Shown here: positions 35,032-42,802 of the stretch, one piece after another | How positions within the stretch are numbered: the first letter of the stretch is position 1 | Layout of the letters: each line of letters starts with the position of its first letter | DNA from: 4572-13 sp964594065 | GTDB taxonomy: Bacteria; Planctomycetota; Phycisphaerae; Sedimentisphaerales; Anaerohalosphaeraceae | Assembly: GCA_964594065.1 (NCBI GenBank) | Contig: CAZQKX010000030.1 | Location: forward strand, 1 to 43,606 | Length of the DNA: 43,606 nucleotides | Reading direction: 5' to 3' | Translations under genes and position numbers: made by a program | The notes under the pieces: generated by a model | Database searches by the model: none | What the model was told of the DNA's origin: nothing | Seen by the model: only the letters and a program-made list of their open reading frames with translations

Positions 35032-36114
35032 ATGGACGAAAATCATTCGGAAACAGAGGCGCAAGCCCCTAACGATCAGCCGCAGCAGGAATTAACGCAG
35101 GAATCACCGGAATTAAAGCCGGAGCCGACCGCTGAGCCGGACAATCCCCCGGAAATAAACCAAACACCATCGACAGCAGCGTACATATTGCCGCCGCAAA
35201 AGTATAAGCTGAAGACGGTGTTGCTGTTTTCTGACTTTCTGCTGATTATATTGTATGTATATTTTCTACTGATATGCAGCATCGTGCGGGATGTTTCAGC
35301 CGAAACGTTTTCTTTTGTTTCCAACCGGATGTTCGCGTTCTACTGCGTGCTTTTAATCACCGCGGCAGCGATTACACTGGTGCTGGTGTTTAAAATGACA
35401 CGAAGTGCACGGACACGGTTTAAACGGAATAATGAAGTGCGGCAGGATCCTAACCTCAAGATCTGGCTGTGCGGGTATGACTGGGGATGGCCGATCCTGT
35501 TTGCGCCAACGGCGGCACTGATGGCCGCAGGCGGGATCATTGGCCTGCTGGTAAGCCTGATCTTTCGGGATTCGCAGGCGGGCATTGTTCTCCAAAATAT
35601 CATCGGCGGAATCGTGCTGGTGTTCGGTACGCTCAACGCCGCGGTTGTGATCTTTAAGATTCGCCCGGTGGTACTGGGACTGCTGGCGGGAAGCTTTTTT
35701 ATTGTACTGCTGATCCTGCTGCTGCACGGACCGGAGACATTCATTCGCTTCTTTAAAGGATTCAGGCATCTGGGGATCAATATCGAGCCGCTGGGGTATC
35801 TTCTGCTGGCGTATATCTGGTCAATCTTCCTGCGGATCATCTGGTTGCGAAGTTTGTTTTTCTATTGGGTCTTTGTACCAAACCGGCTGGAACTGCAGCA
35901 CGGCCTGTCCGAATCCAATGATTCGGTTGACCGGGATGAGCTTCGATTGCAGATCGATACCGATGATGTGATCCTGCGATGGTGGAACGTGGGAATTGTA
36001 ACGTTTTACTTCCCGGACCTGGACAGATTGCCAATCACCAATGTCGTTTGGGGCATCCGAAAAAAGGCAGACTACGCCAATCGTATCGCATCAGTTAAGA
36101 CAATGCAGGATTAG
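35032..36114 (+). CDS. Multi-pass membrane protein with C-terminal PH-like domain
   Basis: This 360-residue protein has an acidic Pro/Glu/Gln-rich cytoplasmic N-terminus (about 1-55) and about six transmembrane helices between 60 and 285. Its tail (about 290-360) reads 'NRLELQHGLSESNDSVDRDEL...GIVTFYF...ITNVVWGIRKKADYANRI' in shortened form. The tail resembles bacterial PH-type (YdbS/bPH_2) domains, in which a strand pattern and 'gtv...' motif follow a membrane anchor; this is a tentative reading. AGGAG (35018-35022) supports the start at 35032 over an in-frame ATG at 35014. It is monocistronic and its role is unknown. Confidence 0.6.
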   Translation: MDENHSETEAQAPNDQPQQELTQESPELKPEPTAEPDNPPEINQTPSTAAYILPPQKYKLKTVLLFSDFLLIILYVYFLLICSIVRDVSAETFSFVSNRMFAFYCVLLITAAAITLVLVFKMTRSARTRFKRNNEVRQDPNLKIWLCGYDWGWPILFAPTAALMAAGGIIGLLVSLIFRDSQAGIVLQNIIGGIVLVFGTLNAAVVIFKIRPVVLGLLAGSFFIVLLILLLHGPETFIRFFKGFRHLGINIEPLGYLLLAYIWSIFLRIIWLRSLFFYWVFVPNRLELQHGLSESNDSVDRDELRLQIDTDDVILRWWNVGIVTFYFPDLDRLPITNVVWGIRKKADYANRIASVKTMQD

Positions 36115-36135
36115 ACAGGGTCTGTGAAAAAGATA

Positions 36136-36228
36136 ACCCCGAAGGGGTAGTAATATAGTAGCCGGAGGTGTGAACCTCCGGAACAGAAGCTTCACCCTCC
36201 CTTTGAGCCCCGAATGGGCGACATGATA
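36136..36228. repeat. Intergenic hairpin element
   Basis: Three perfect stems stand in a row: ACCCC-GAA-GGGGT (36136-36148), CCGGAGGT-GTGA-ACCTCCGG (36162-36181) and GCCC-CGAAT-GGGC (36207-36219), the last followed by GACATGATA. From memory, this layout (CCCCGAAGGGGT plus GxGACATGAT) is a dispersed element in several environmental phyla. No second copy is seen in this window. Confidence 0.5.
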
Positions 36229-36245
36229 AGAGCTTTTGATTAACG

Positions 36246-36306
36246 AAATAACCGGGCCAATTGAATAAATAGATGCTCACTGGCCCTGTGATTCTATCGG
36301 TTGTTT
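36246..36306. repeat. 61-bp dispersed hairpin repeat, copy 1
   Basis: It aligns without gaps to 38032-38092 with 46 of 61 identical bases. Ends AAATAACC and GGTTGTTT pair, and GGGCCA (36254-36259) pairs with TGGCCC (36280-36285), so it can form one long hairpin. It lies between a membrane-protein gene and an unknown lipoprotein gene. Confidence 0.6.
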
Positions 36307-36400
36307 GCTTGACGATTATCATGAAACTTATATTTATGGTCCTCCCGAAAATGGAAATTGGGTTAAGTAATAATAAATTATCCAAGCTTAGAAAAAGAAT

Positions 36401-37468
36401 ATGAAAAAAAGATTTCACTATAATTTAATATGGGTGTCCTGCTTATTAATATTTGCAATTTACGGATGCGAGAAAGTTGGCGACATGAATTCTTCTGAAA
36501 AGGAAGCCTCACAAATGGAATTTTCAGAACTCATATCTCAGGCTGCGGAAATAATGCAAACGGGAACTTCTATTCTTTGGCTTCACGACAGTGAAGAATT
36601 TGAACAGGTCTATGAAAATCCGAAAAGATATATGAATGATGCGTTGGAATATATATCCAGTAAAGATAGCAAACATAAATACGTAGCTGTTATATCAATG
36701 CAAAAGCTGCCTTATGAGGATATGTTATTTTTTTACAAAGATATATTTAAGTTATTTCAGGCCGGGGAAATATCATGGAAGGAATTAAGTGGATATATTT
36801 TTGTAGGTGATGGTTTTGGCGATTTTTTTGAAGTGAATTATGACCGAGAAGAAGTAAGATCTCTTTTAAAGGAAATAGCATCCGACCCAAAAATTAGCCA
36901 GGAATTCCGTAATTCTATAGAAGAAGTCATAAGCGGTCAATGGACAGAGGCGAAACGTGAATTTCGTCGGGCACAAGAGTATTTGGAGAAGGATGGAAAG
37001 CGGATGGAATTGAAAGCTCGAATGATACAAAGTGGTAAACACGTCAAACCTTCAGCACCGGATATGACTGAAGAAGAGATTCAATTTCTCGTAGATCGTA
37101 TTGTGAAAGTAAAATGGGTAGACTATGGGAATCCGGAATTACAAGATGACGAAGTTGTTGTAAAGATTGTTCTTTTAGGTAAAAAAGCAGCACCGTATCT
37201 TGCTGAAAAGATCGACAATGATACTCCGAGCATAGCTCCGGGATGGGATACTGTAGGCGATTTAGCCAATACTTTTCTAAAAATCATCTATGATCGTACT
37301 TGGCCCTCTGAGGAATTTGCCATAAAGAATAATCTTGTTGGAAATAAATCTTATTACTTTTATTATAATAGTTTTCTGAATTCCTCAGATGAAAAAGCCA
37401 ATAGATCAAACCGATTGAAACTTAAGGAAGCTTGGAAGCAAGTTATTTCAAGTAATGAAGCAAATTAA
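36401..37468 (+). CDS. Lipoprotein of unknown function
   Basis: This 355-residue protein has signal peptide and lipobox IYGC (Cys23). The mature protein is largely helical and charged, with two halves: about 40-200 ('ELISQAAEIMQTGTSILW', 'VAVISMQKLPYEDMLFFYKD') and about 220-355 ('EEIQFLVDRIVKVKWVDYG', then 'VVVKIVLLGKKAAPYLAEKI', which resembles one HEAT-like repeat). I recognise no family. It is clearly A/T-richer than its neighbours. The start lacks a strong Shine-Dalgarno (AAAAAG). It is followed by a convergent small membrane protein. Confidence 0.6.
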   Translation: MKKRFHYNLIWVSCLLIFAIYGCEKVGDMNSSEKEASQMEFSELISQAAEIMQTGTSILWLHDSEEFEQVYENPKRYMNDALEYISSKDSKHKYVAVISMQKLPYEDMLFFYKDIFKLFQAGEISWKELSGYIFVGDGFGDFFEVNYDREEVRSLLKEIASDPKISQEFRNSIEEVISGQWTEAKREFRRAQEYLEKDGKRMELKARMIQSGKHVKPSAPDMTEEEIQFLVDRIVKVKWVDYGNPELQDDEVVVKIVLLGKKAAPYLAEKIDNDTPSIAPGWDTVGDLANTFLKIIYDRTWPSEEFAIKNNLVGNKSYYFYYNSFLNSSDEKANRSNRLKLKEAWKQVISSNEAN

Positions 37469-37542
37469 GGGGGAAATTAAAGACGCCAGACATGCTCTGT
37501 AGAAAAGTCCTCAAAAATTCTTAAATCCGCCTATTTCAGATT

Positions 37543-37878
37543 TCAAGTAGGCCTTGATTCTTTTGGTATAGGACTCATATCAAATAATTTCTTTCCATTT
37601 AATTTATTCCAAACTAATCGAGTAAAAAACGGGAAAATAAACAGTGGGAAAGCATGCAGAAAAAGCGACAAAACAACCATTAATATAATTGTCCCCCAGC
37701 CGATTTTCAAGAAAGCAAGAAGAAATATCCCGAACCAGTAACAAAGAATTGGCAGTAGCATAATAGGAGATTCGCTTTTTCTTTTTAAAGAAATTATATA
37801 CATCGTTAAATTATAACCGTCTAAGAAAAAACCCAAACCAACACAAATAACACTTAAAATTATAATTACATAGAACAT
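37543..37878 (-). CDS. Small three-helix membrane protein
   Basis: This 111-residue protein has predicted transmembrane segments at about 3-22, 40-60 and 64-86, and a basic C-terminal tail ('TRLVWNKLNGKKLFD'). There is no recognisable domain. AAGGAG lies 6-11 nt before the ATG on the minus strand, which supports the start. It is A/T-rich like the facing lipoprotein gene. Nothing else in the 207 nt upstream is coding. Confidence 0.6.
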   Translation of the reverse strand: MFYVIIILSVICVGLGFFLDGYNLTMYIISLKRKSESPIMLLPILCYWFGIFLLAFLKIGWGTIILMVVLSLFLHAFPLFIFPFFTRLVWNKLNGKKLFDMSPIPKESRPT

Positions 37879-38031
37879 GTCTACTCCTTACAGGAGAATG
37901 AAACGAGGTCAGGCACTTTTTTTGATCGGCCCGCTTCTAATTCTCAAATCCAATGTCCTGCATCCTTGCTCCACATTATAAACAACAATCATTCCGTTGA
38001 AAACAACAAATTTCCCATCCAATCGCCGGAG

Positions 38032-38092
38032 AAATAACGGGGCCAGTTGAATGGATCGAAAATCACTGCTCCTGCGGTTCCATTGGTTATTT
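38032..38092. repeat. 61-bp dispersed hairpin repeat, copy 2
   Basis: This is the second copy of the element at 36246-36306, the same length with no gaps. Ends AAATAAC/GTTATTT pair perfectly and AATGGA/TCCATT pairs inside. It contains the stop codon of the metallophosphoesterase gene (38087-38089), so it forms the 3' end of that transcript. Confidence 0.6.
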
Positions 38093-38998
38093 TTTCAATG
38101 TCAGCAATGCGATCTCACTGGGACAATTGAATCGTACCGGTACGCCTGAAGCTCCTGCTCCGTGGGACGTGTAGCCGGTCATTGTCTTATACTTCCATGG
38201 CCCTTTAATATACTTTCGACGAACCGTCGAGCAGGTCACCGGTGCAAATCCATTCGGCAAACACACCTGTCCGCCATGCGTATGTCCGGCCAGGTACAAA
38301 TCTACCCCTGCCTCGGCGGCGCTTTTCTGCATCTCCGGCGAATGGCACAGCAGAATCTTGAACATCTCTTCCGGCAGGCCATCGATCGCTTCACCCAGAT
38401 CGTCGGCCAGATAATAATGACAATCATCAACGCCGACTAAAGCGATTGACTGGCCTTCACGCTCCAAAACAACATGCTCATTCAGCAGCACCTTTACCCC
38501 CGCGGCATCCAGTACCTGCGCCATTGCATAATGATCGTGATTACCAAGAACCGCATACACATCCGACCGCGGGACCAGTTTTTCGGCCAGATGCTTCATT
38601 TGCTCGGCGGCTTTTTCCGTCATATGATGATGAAAACAATAATCCCCGCCCAAAACACACACATCATAGTCCAATCCTTCGGCTAACCCCACAACCCTCT
38701 CAACCAATCCATCCAAGGGCTCGATATGCAAATCCGTTATCCATAACAACCGAAATCCATCAAACGCCTCCGGTAGATCAGACAATTCCAATTCCGTCTG
38801 TCGCGTCTGAACATTCAACACATTGGTAAACCCTCGCTTCCATAGCCTGCTGTGTCTTAATCTGAGATACCAGCTTAGGACCTTCTCCAGCCACGGAAAA
38901 TTCTCCCAATGCACCCACATACGCCACCCCCGCCGCACCTTATGCAGATGCGGCTCAGTTTCAACACGCTGCCGCTGTTGGGATATTTTCTTTAACAT
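38087..38998 (-). CDS. Calcineurin-like metallophosphoesterase (YaeI/LpxG-like)
   Basis: This 303-residue protein carries all motifs of the two-metal phosphoesterase fold: 'WITDLHIEPLDG' (D-x-H), 'VLGGDYCF' (GD), 'VLGNHDHY' (GNHD), 'LLCHSPE' and 'LAGHTHGGQ' (GHxH). The latter and the spacing match YaeI-type and UDP-diacylglucosamine pyrophosphatase-like enzymes, so a membrane phospholipid or lipid-A-precursor substrate is possible. An N-terminal amphipathic basic region (about 1-60) may bind the membrane; there is no signal peptide. It is divergent from miaB. Confidence 0.88.
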   Translation of the reverse strand: MLKKISQQRQRVETEPHLHKVRRGWRMWVHWENFPWLEKVLSWYLRLRHSRLWKRGFTNVLNVQTRQTELELSDLPEAFDGFRLLWITDLHIEPLDGLVERVVGLAEGLDYDVCVLGGDYCFHHHMTEKAAEQMKHLAEKLVPRSDVYAVLGNHDHYAMAQVLDAAGVKVLLNEHVVLEREGQSIALVGVDDCHYYLADDLGEAIDGLPEEMFKILLCHSPEMQKSAAEAGVDLYLAGHTHGGQVCLPNGFAPVTCSTVRRKYIKGPWKYKTMTGYTSHGAGASGVPVRFNCPSEIALLTLKK

Positions 38999-39058
38999 CG
39001 ATTCCAGTCTTAAATACGGGCTTTAACGTTCCTTGATTCAACATTTCCATTTACACAC

Positions 39059-39087
39059 TTAACATTTGAAGGACTTTGTATTATACT
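39059..39087 (+). promoter_or_regulatory. Promoter of miaB
   Basis: TTAACA (39059-39064), exactly 17 bp, then TATACT (39082-39087); both hexamers match consensus at 5 of 6 positions. The predicted start (about 39093-39095) is only 3-5 nt before the miaB ATG at 39098. Confidence 0.7.
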
Positions 39088-39097
39088 GCTTCGTCTT

Positions 39098-40519
39098 ATG
39101 GAACCCAGAAAAATCCATCTAAAAAGCTTTGGCTGCCAGATGAACAAGCTCGATTCATCGTTGGTGGTCTCTGCGCTGGCTAACCGCGGCTATGAATTGG
39201 CTGATAAGGCAACCGAAGCGGACGTCATCGTCATCAACACCTGCTCGGTGCGGGAACATGCCGAGGCACGGGTCTTTTCAAACCTGGGCCACCTCAAGCA
39301 CCTGAAAAAGAATCGCCCCTCCCTGCTGGTCGCCGTCATCGGCTGTATGGCACAGCGGCTGGGCAAAGAACTGCTGGCCCATGAGGTTGTCGATATCGTC
39401 GCCGGCCCCACACAACTGCACGAAGTTCCCGCGTTGATCGATCAGGCACTCGCCGACCATGAAAAACACCTGTCCGTCACCGAAACAATCCGTCAACCGG
39501 CCGCCGCCAAAGAGAGCATCGAAGCTGGTGAAAAACTGGACGATTTCGAGATTGCTTACGATTCCGATGCCAATCACATCAAATCGCAGGCGTTCATTCG
39601 TGCGATGCGCGGCTGTAACAATTTCTGCACCTACTGCATCGTGCCGTATGTCCGCGGGCCCGAAGTCTCACGCCCGCCGAAAGCCATCATCGAACAGACC
39701 AAAAAACTCGTCGACCAGGGCATTCAGCAAATCACCCTGCTGGGCCAAACGGTCAACTCCTACTGCTACCGGTCCGGCGATAAATCCGAGACACTCGCCG
39801 ACCTGCTCCAACAGGTCAGCGAAATTGACGGCGTCGGCTGGGTTCGGTTCATCACCAGTCACCCGGGGCGTTTTGACGAATCCATCCTGCAGGTCATGGC
39901 CGACAATCCCAAAGTCTGCCCCTACCTGCACATCCCCGCGCAAAGCGGCTCTGACCGTATCCTCAAAGCCATGAACCGCGGCTATACCGCCGCCGAGTAC
40001 CTTGCCCTGATGGACAAAGCCCGTGCGATCGTACCCGACATTGCCATCGCAGGCGACTTCATTGTCGGCTTTCCCGATGAAACCGATGAGGATTTTGAAG
40101 ACACAGTCGACCTAGTCCGGCGGGTGCGTTATAAGAATGCCTTCGTCTTCAAATACTCGCCTCGTCCCGGCACGCATTCCGAAAAAAAACTGGCCGACAC
40201 TATACCGCAGGAAGTCAAACAGCAGCGAAACATCGACCTGCTGGAAGTCATCAGCGAGATCGCCGATCAGGACAACAAACGATTTCTCGGGCAAAAGCTC
40301 GAGGTTCTGGTCGAAGGCCTCAGCAAAAAACCGCATTTGAATAAGGCAGAAAATAAAAATAATCCTCAACTCATCGGCCGCACCGCACATGATTACATCG
40401 TCGTCTTCAACGGTTCAGAATCGCTCTCAGGCCAATTCGTTAACGTTAACATCACCAAAACCGCCGCTTTAACATTATTCGCCGAGTTGAATATATCCCA
40501 AAATATATCACGCGCTTAA
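39098..40519 (+). CDS. miaB: tRNA-2-methylthio-N6-dimethylallyladenosine synthase
   Basis: This 473-residue radical-SAM methylthiotransferase converts i6A37 to ms2i6A37. The N-terminal UPF0004 domain has cluster cysteines C13, C49 and C83 ('FGCQMN', 'NTCSVREHAEARVFS', 'IGCMAQRLG'). The radical-SAM cluster is C173-x3-C177-x2-C180 ('RGCNNFCTYC'), followed by 'IPAQSGSDRILKAMNRGYT' and the C-terminal TRAM domain (about 400-460). All catalytic cysteines are present. Start MEPRKIHLKSFGCQMN is the family start; there is no Shine-Dalgarno, and the promoter predicts a leaderless or near-leaderless mRNA. Confidence 0.96.
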   Translation: MEPRKIHLKSFGCQMNKLDSSLVVSALANRGYELADKATEADVIVINTCSVREHAEARVFSNLGHLKHLKKNRPSLLVAVIGCMAQRLGKELLAHEVVDIVAGPTQLHEVPALIDQALADHEKHLSVTETIRQPAAAKESIEAGEKLDDFEIAYDSDANHIKSQAFIRAMRGCNNFCTYCIVPYVRGPEVSRPPKAIIEQTKKLVDQGIQQITLLGQTVNSYCYRSGDKSETLADLLQQVSEIDGVGWVRFITSHPGRFDESILQVMADNPKVCPYLHIPAQSGSDRILKAMNRGYTAAEYLALMDKARAIVPDIAIAGDFIVGFPDETDEDFEDTVDLVRRVRYKNAFVFKYSPRPGTHSEKKLADTIPQEVKQQRNIDLLEVISEIADQDNKRFLGQKLEVLVEGLSKKPHLNKAENKNNPQLIGRTAHDYIVVFNGSESLSGQFVNVNITKTAALTLFAELNISQNISRA

Positions 40520-40621
40520 AAAAGATCTGCGCACATTTCCTTACTTATCTGCTAAAGTTTTCAACATCGGGCCCGATAAAAGAACGTAGAGGGATATTAT
40601 ATAAAACGAGGTAATAAAAAA

Positions 40622-40993
40622 ATGAAAGTTAATACAGAAAAATCGCCAAATATGATCATTTTCACTCGGGCCATGAATAATCATAAAAATTCTGAGAAAG
40701 AAGGAGATGGCCGGAAGAAACGATCAAAAAAAGCTGAGACACACGAATCCGAAGAGCAAACCGACAGCATGCCGCAGGAAGAACATTTCGATGGGCTTGC
40801 CAACCTTCATCTGCGAGCCAATTTTCACAAAAGAATACAGGCATTGCAGCAGATAACCCCGCCCCCGGCGACAGAACCGGCCAGTCACGGCCGGGACTAC
40901 ACAACGTTTCTTTCGACCTATGAACAAACCAACAGCAATGCCGCCAAAGAAACACCTGTTTCCGCTACTGAAGATCCTGCTGAAACAATGTAA
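40622..40993 (+). CDS. Charged protein of unknown function
   Basis: This 123-residue hydrophilic protein is mostly disordered: Lys/Glu-rich at 20-55, then 'DGLANLHLRANFHKRIQALQQI' as one likely helix, then Pro/Thr-rich. A GAGG site lies about 11 nt before the ATG. Another ATG preceded by AGGAG (near 40707) opens a 49-residue frame in another phase and is less convincing. There is no membrane or signal segment. It lies 100 nt after miaB with no clear terminator between. Whether it is expressed is uncertain. Confidence 0.45.
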   Translation: MKVNTEKSPNMIIFTRAMNNHKNSEKEGDGRKKRSKKAETHESEEQTDSMPQEEHFDGLANLHLRANFHKRIQALQQITPPPATEPASHGRDYTTFLSTYEQTNSNAAKETPVSATEDPAETM

Positions 40994-41016
40994 ACACGGC
41001 AAAGAAAATACTCCGG

Positions 41017-41553
41017 CTACATCTCAGTGATGCTGCCTGCCTCCATCTCCAATGACGGCGTGATGATGATCGTCGGTTCCGGCTCTTGAGGCTCGATAAT
41101 AATCTCCGTCTCGCTGCCGTAAGGAACATGGCCACGGCGGTTCAGCGCCTCCAGGATATCCTCTTTGGTACTATTAAAATGGAATGCCCCAAGATTTTCG
41201 AGAATCTTCTTTTTCCCCTCACCCAGAAAATAAGGGTTTTTGATCAGCGCCATAATTACATCTTTTTTAGATTCCTCGAAATTCAGTGTTGCCAGAGACG
41301 TTTGAACGAGATATATTTGCGCCGGCGCCGACAAATGCGGACGCGAAGCAATATTTTTATACCCCTTCTTTTTCGAATCATCAAAGTTTAAACTGGAGAC
41401 CGCGTCGATCTCGGCAAGGGTCGCCGCATCATCGCCTCGGTAGATTCCCCTATCGGCCGGTCCTCCACCGCCGGAACCAATCGTTATCGAACAACCCGCA
41501 AACAAAAGACTTAACAGTACAACAAACATCACAGCTAAACTTAAATTCCGCAT
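41017..41553 (-). CDS. Lipoprotein with three helical internal repeats
   Basis: This 178-residue protein has lipobox FAGC (Cys21) and a Gly-rich linker (27-31). The middle consists of three related units of about 32 residues: 'AVSSLNFDDSKKKGYKNIAS', 'SLATLNFEESKKDVIMALIK' and 'NLGAFHFNSTKEDILEALNR', each with a hydrophobic-F-x-x-S-K core. The acidic C-terminal tail is Glu/Pro/Ile-rich. The repeat looks like a small helical solenoid; I know no named family with certainty. Its start is about 115 nt from the plus-strand structured element. Confidence 0.65.
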   Translation of the reverse strand: MRNLSLAVMFVVLLSLLFAGCSITIGSGGGGPADRGIYRGDDAATLAEIDAVSSLNFDDSKKKGYKNIASRPHLSAPAQIYLVQTSLATLNFEESKKDVIMALIKNPYFLGEGKKKILENLGAFHFNSTKEDILEALNRRGHVPYGSETEIIIEPQEPEPTIIITPSLEMEAGSITEM

Positions 41554-41668
41554 TTACAGCTCCTTTTCACTATTTCTGCCAGTTGAATGTTGAGATATTA
41601 TATCCCGAAATACAATTCGTTACAAAATACTTTTTATTTTTTTTGCAACCTTTTGCCTGAATCGCCAT

Positions 41669-41801
41669 CTAAGAATATGACAAGGGTAAGACTGCCGGCG
41701 TAAAACCGACTCGCGGCAGAAGTGAGCAACCGCTTTCAGGTGAGAATCTTCTCATATTGGAGACTCCGTCTGGATTCGTTTCCAAACGGAGTCCTTCTTT
41801 T
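41669..41801 (+). ncRNA. Candidate small structured RNA ending in a strong terminator
   Basis: No coding frame lies here. Stems in order are CTGCCG/CGGCAG (41692-41697 with 41714-41719), AAGTG/CGCTT (41720-41735), TGAGA/TCTCA (41741-41754) and a 12-position stem GACTCCGTCTGG/CCAAACGGAGTC (41762-41793, one mismatch) followed by TTCTTTT. The terminator works only on the plus strand. A promoter TTGCCT-17-TATGAC just upstream is plausible. No gene follows on the plus strand, so it would be a stand-alone RNA rather than a leader. It does not match any riboswitch I can recall. Confidence 0.45.
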
Positions 41802-41838
41802 GTTAACTGATCACTGTTGACTGATAACTGATCACTGA
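41799..41838. repeat. ACTGATCACTG/ACTGATAACTG tandem words
   Basis: GTTAACTGATCACTGTTGACTGATAACTGATCACTG-type units (in shortened reading) stand directly after the terminator and before the GDSL stop. They resemble the other short-unit arrays at gene ends (656-708 and 22433-22470). Confidence 0.45.
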
Positions 41839-41840
41839 AA

Positions 41841-42590
41841 TCATTCGCCCATCAGCTTTTGAATCGTCGGTTCCATCGCCTCGGCCCAGATTTCATATCC
41901 CTTCGCATTCGGGTGCAGCAGATCCGGCATAATGTCCTTTGGCAGTGTACCGTCTGTCTTAAGGAATTTGTCATTGATATCCAGATAGAAAATATACTTA
42001 CCGTCAGCTATTTTCGAAGCCAATTCGCTGGCCCTGGCATTTTTTTCACGTTGAGAAGACGGCCCTTGCCCACGTGGGAAAATGCCTAAAATCAGAATTT
42101 TTGTCTTTGGCAGTTTGGTCCGCATTTTCGCACAAATCGCTTTAATTCCATCGGCGATTTCCTCATCTGTATTATCCTGTCCGTTGGAATTATTCGTCCC
42201 AATCATCAAAACGGCGAGTTTGGGGCTGATACCGTCAATTTCACCATGATCAAAACGCCATAACACATGTTGCGTCCGGTCACCGCCAAAGCCCATATTC
42301 ACGGCATTCCGTCGGGTGTAATAGGTATCCCATACTTCTTTACCGGCCCGTTCCCAGCCATGAGTAATTGAATCCCCCACCATGATCAAGTCCACATCGC
42401 CCCGCCCAACACGATCCAAAACCTGCTGATGCCGCGGCATCCACCATGCCACTTTAGCCCGATCTGCCGGTGTTACGGCAGAATGTGTTTTGCCCACCAG
42501 GCCATATGGATCAGCCGACTGCATCTCCAGACAACCAGTCAACACCGCCAGCATCGATAACGTCAATAAGCCGATCATTTTTCGTTTCAT
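41841..42590 (-). CDS. SGNH/GDSL-family esterase lipoprotein
   Basis: This 249-residue lipoprotein has lipobox LTGC (Cys20). The SGNH blocks are complete: GDSITHGW with Ser74, 'GFGGDRTQHVLWR' (Gly), 'LMIGTNNSNG' (Asn) and 'DLLHPNAKGYEIWA' (Asp/His). It resembles the platelet-activating-factor acetylhydrolase-like group common in planctomycetes and is probably an esterase or deacetylase acting on carbohydrate acetyl esters in the periplasm. It lies downstream of 16S rRNA but beyond its terminator, so it is not part of the rRNA transcript. AAAGGA precedes the ATG. Confidence 0.9.
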   Translation of the reverse strand: MKRKMIGLLTLSMLAVLTGCLEMQSADPYGLVGKTHSAVTPADRAKVAWWMPRHQQVLDRVGRGDVDLIMVGDSITHGWERAGKEVWDTYYTRRNAVNMGFGGDRTQHVLWRFDHGEIDGISPKLAVLMIGTNNSNGQDNTDEEIADGIKAICAKMRTKLPKTKILILGIFPRGQGPSSQREKNARASELASKIADGKYIFYLDINDKFLKTDGTLPKDIMPDLLHPNAKGYEIWAEAMEPTIQKLMGE

Positions 42591-42671
42591 CGCGGAATCC
42601 TTTCAAAAAACATCACAAATCGACTTTATGTATATGTCAATTCATCAAAATTGCCAGACAGTATAAAACGC

Positions 42672-42708
42672 ATAAAAAAAAAGACCCTGCCGCGAACAGC
42701 AGGGTCTT
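42672..42708 (-). terminator. Terminator of the 16S rRNA transcript
   Basis: On the minus strand AAGACCCTGC/GCAGGGTCTT is a perfect 10-bp stem with an 8-nt loop, followed by a run of T (A on the plus strand at 42674-42680). It lies about 100 nt after the 16S 3' end. Confidence 0.92.
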
Positions 42709-42802
42709 AAAGGTCTACAGTTGGTGCGTAACTTAAAGCATTGAAACGCCTGACGATCACCATCGTTATGAGCAATATTGCTCCGACGGAGTCTAAATTA
42801 TC

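Noticed and set aside
36136..36228. Rho-independent terminator of the 35032 membrane protein gene
   Set aside because: The stems are perfect but none is followed by a T run; it fits a dispersed repeat better.
41669..41801. Cobalamin, c-di-GMP or SAM riboswitch
   Set aside because: The conserved boxes are missing and no plus-strand gene follows.
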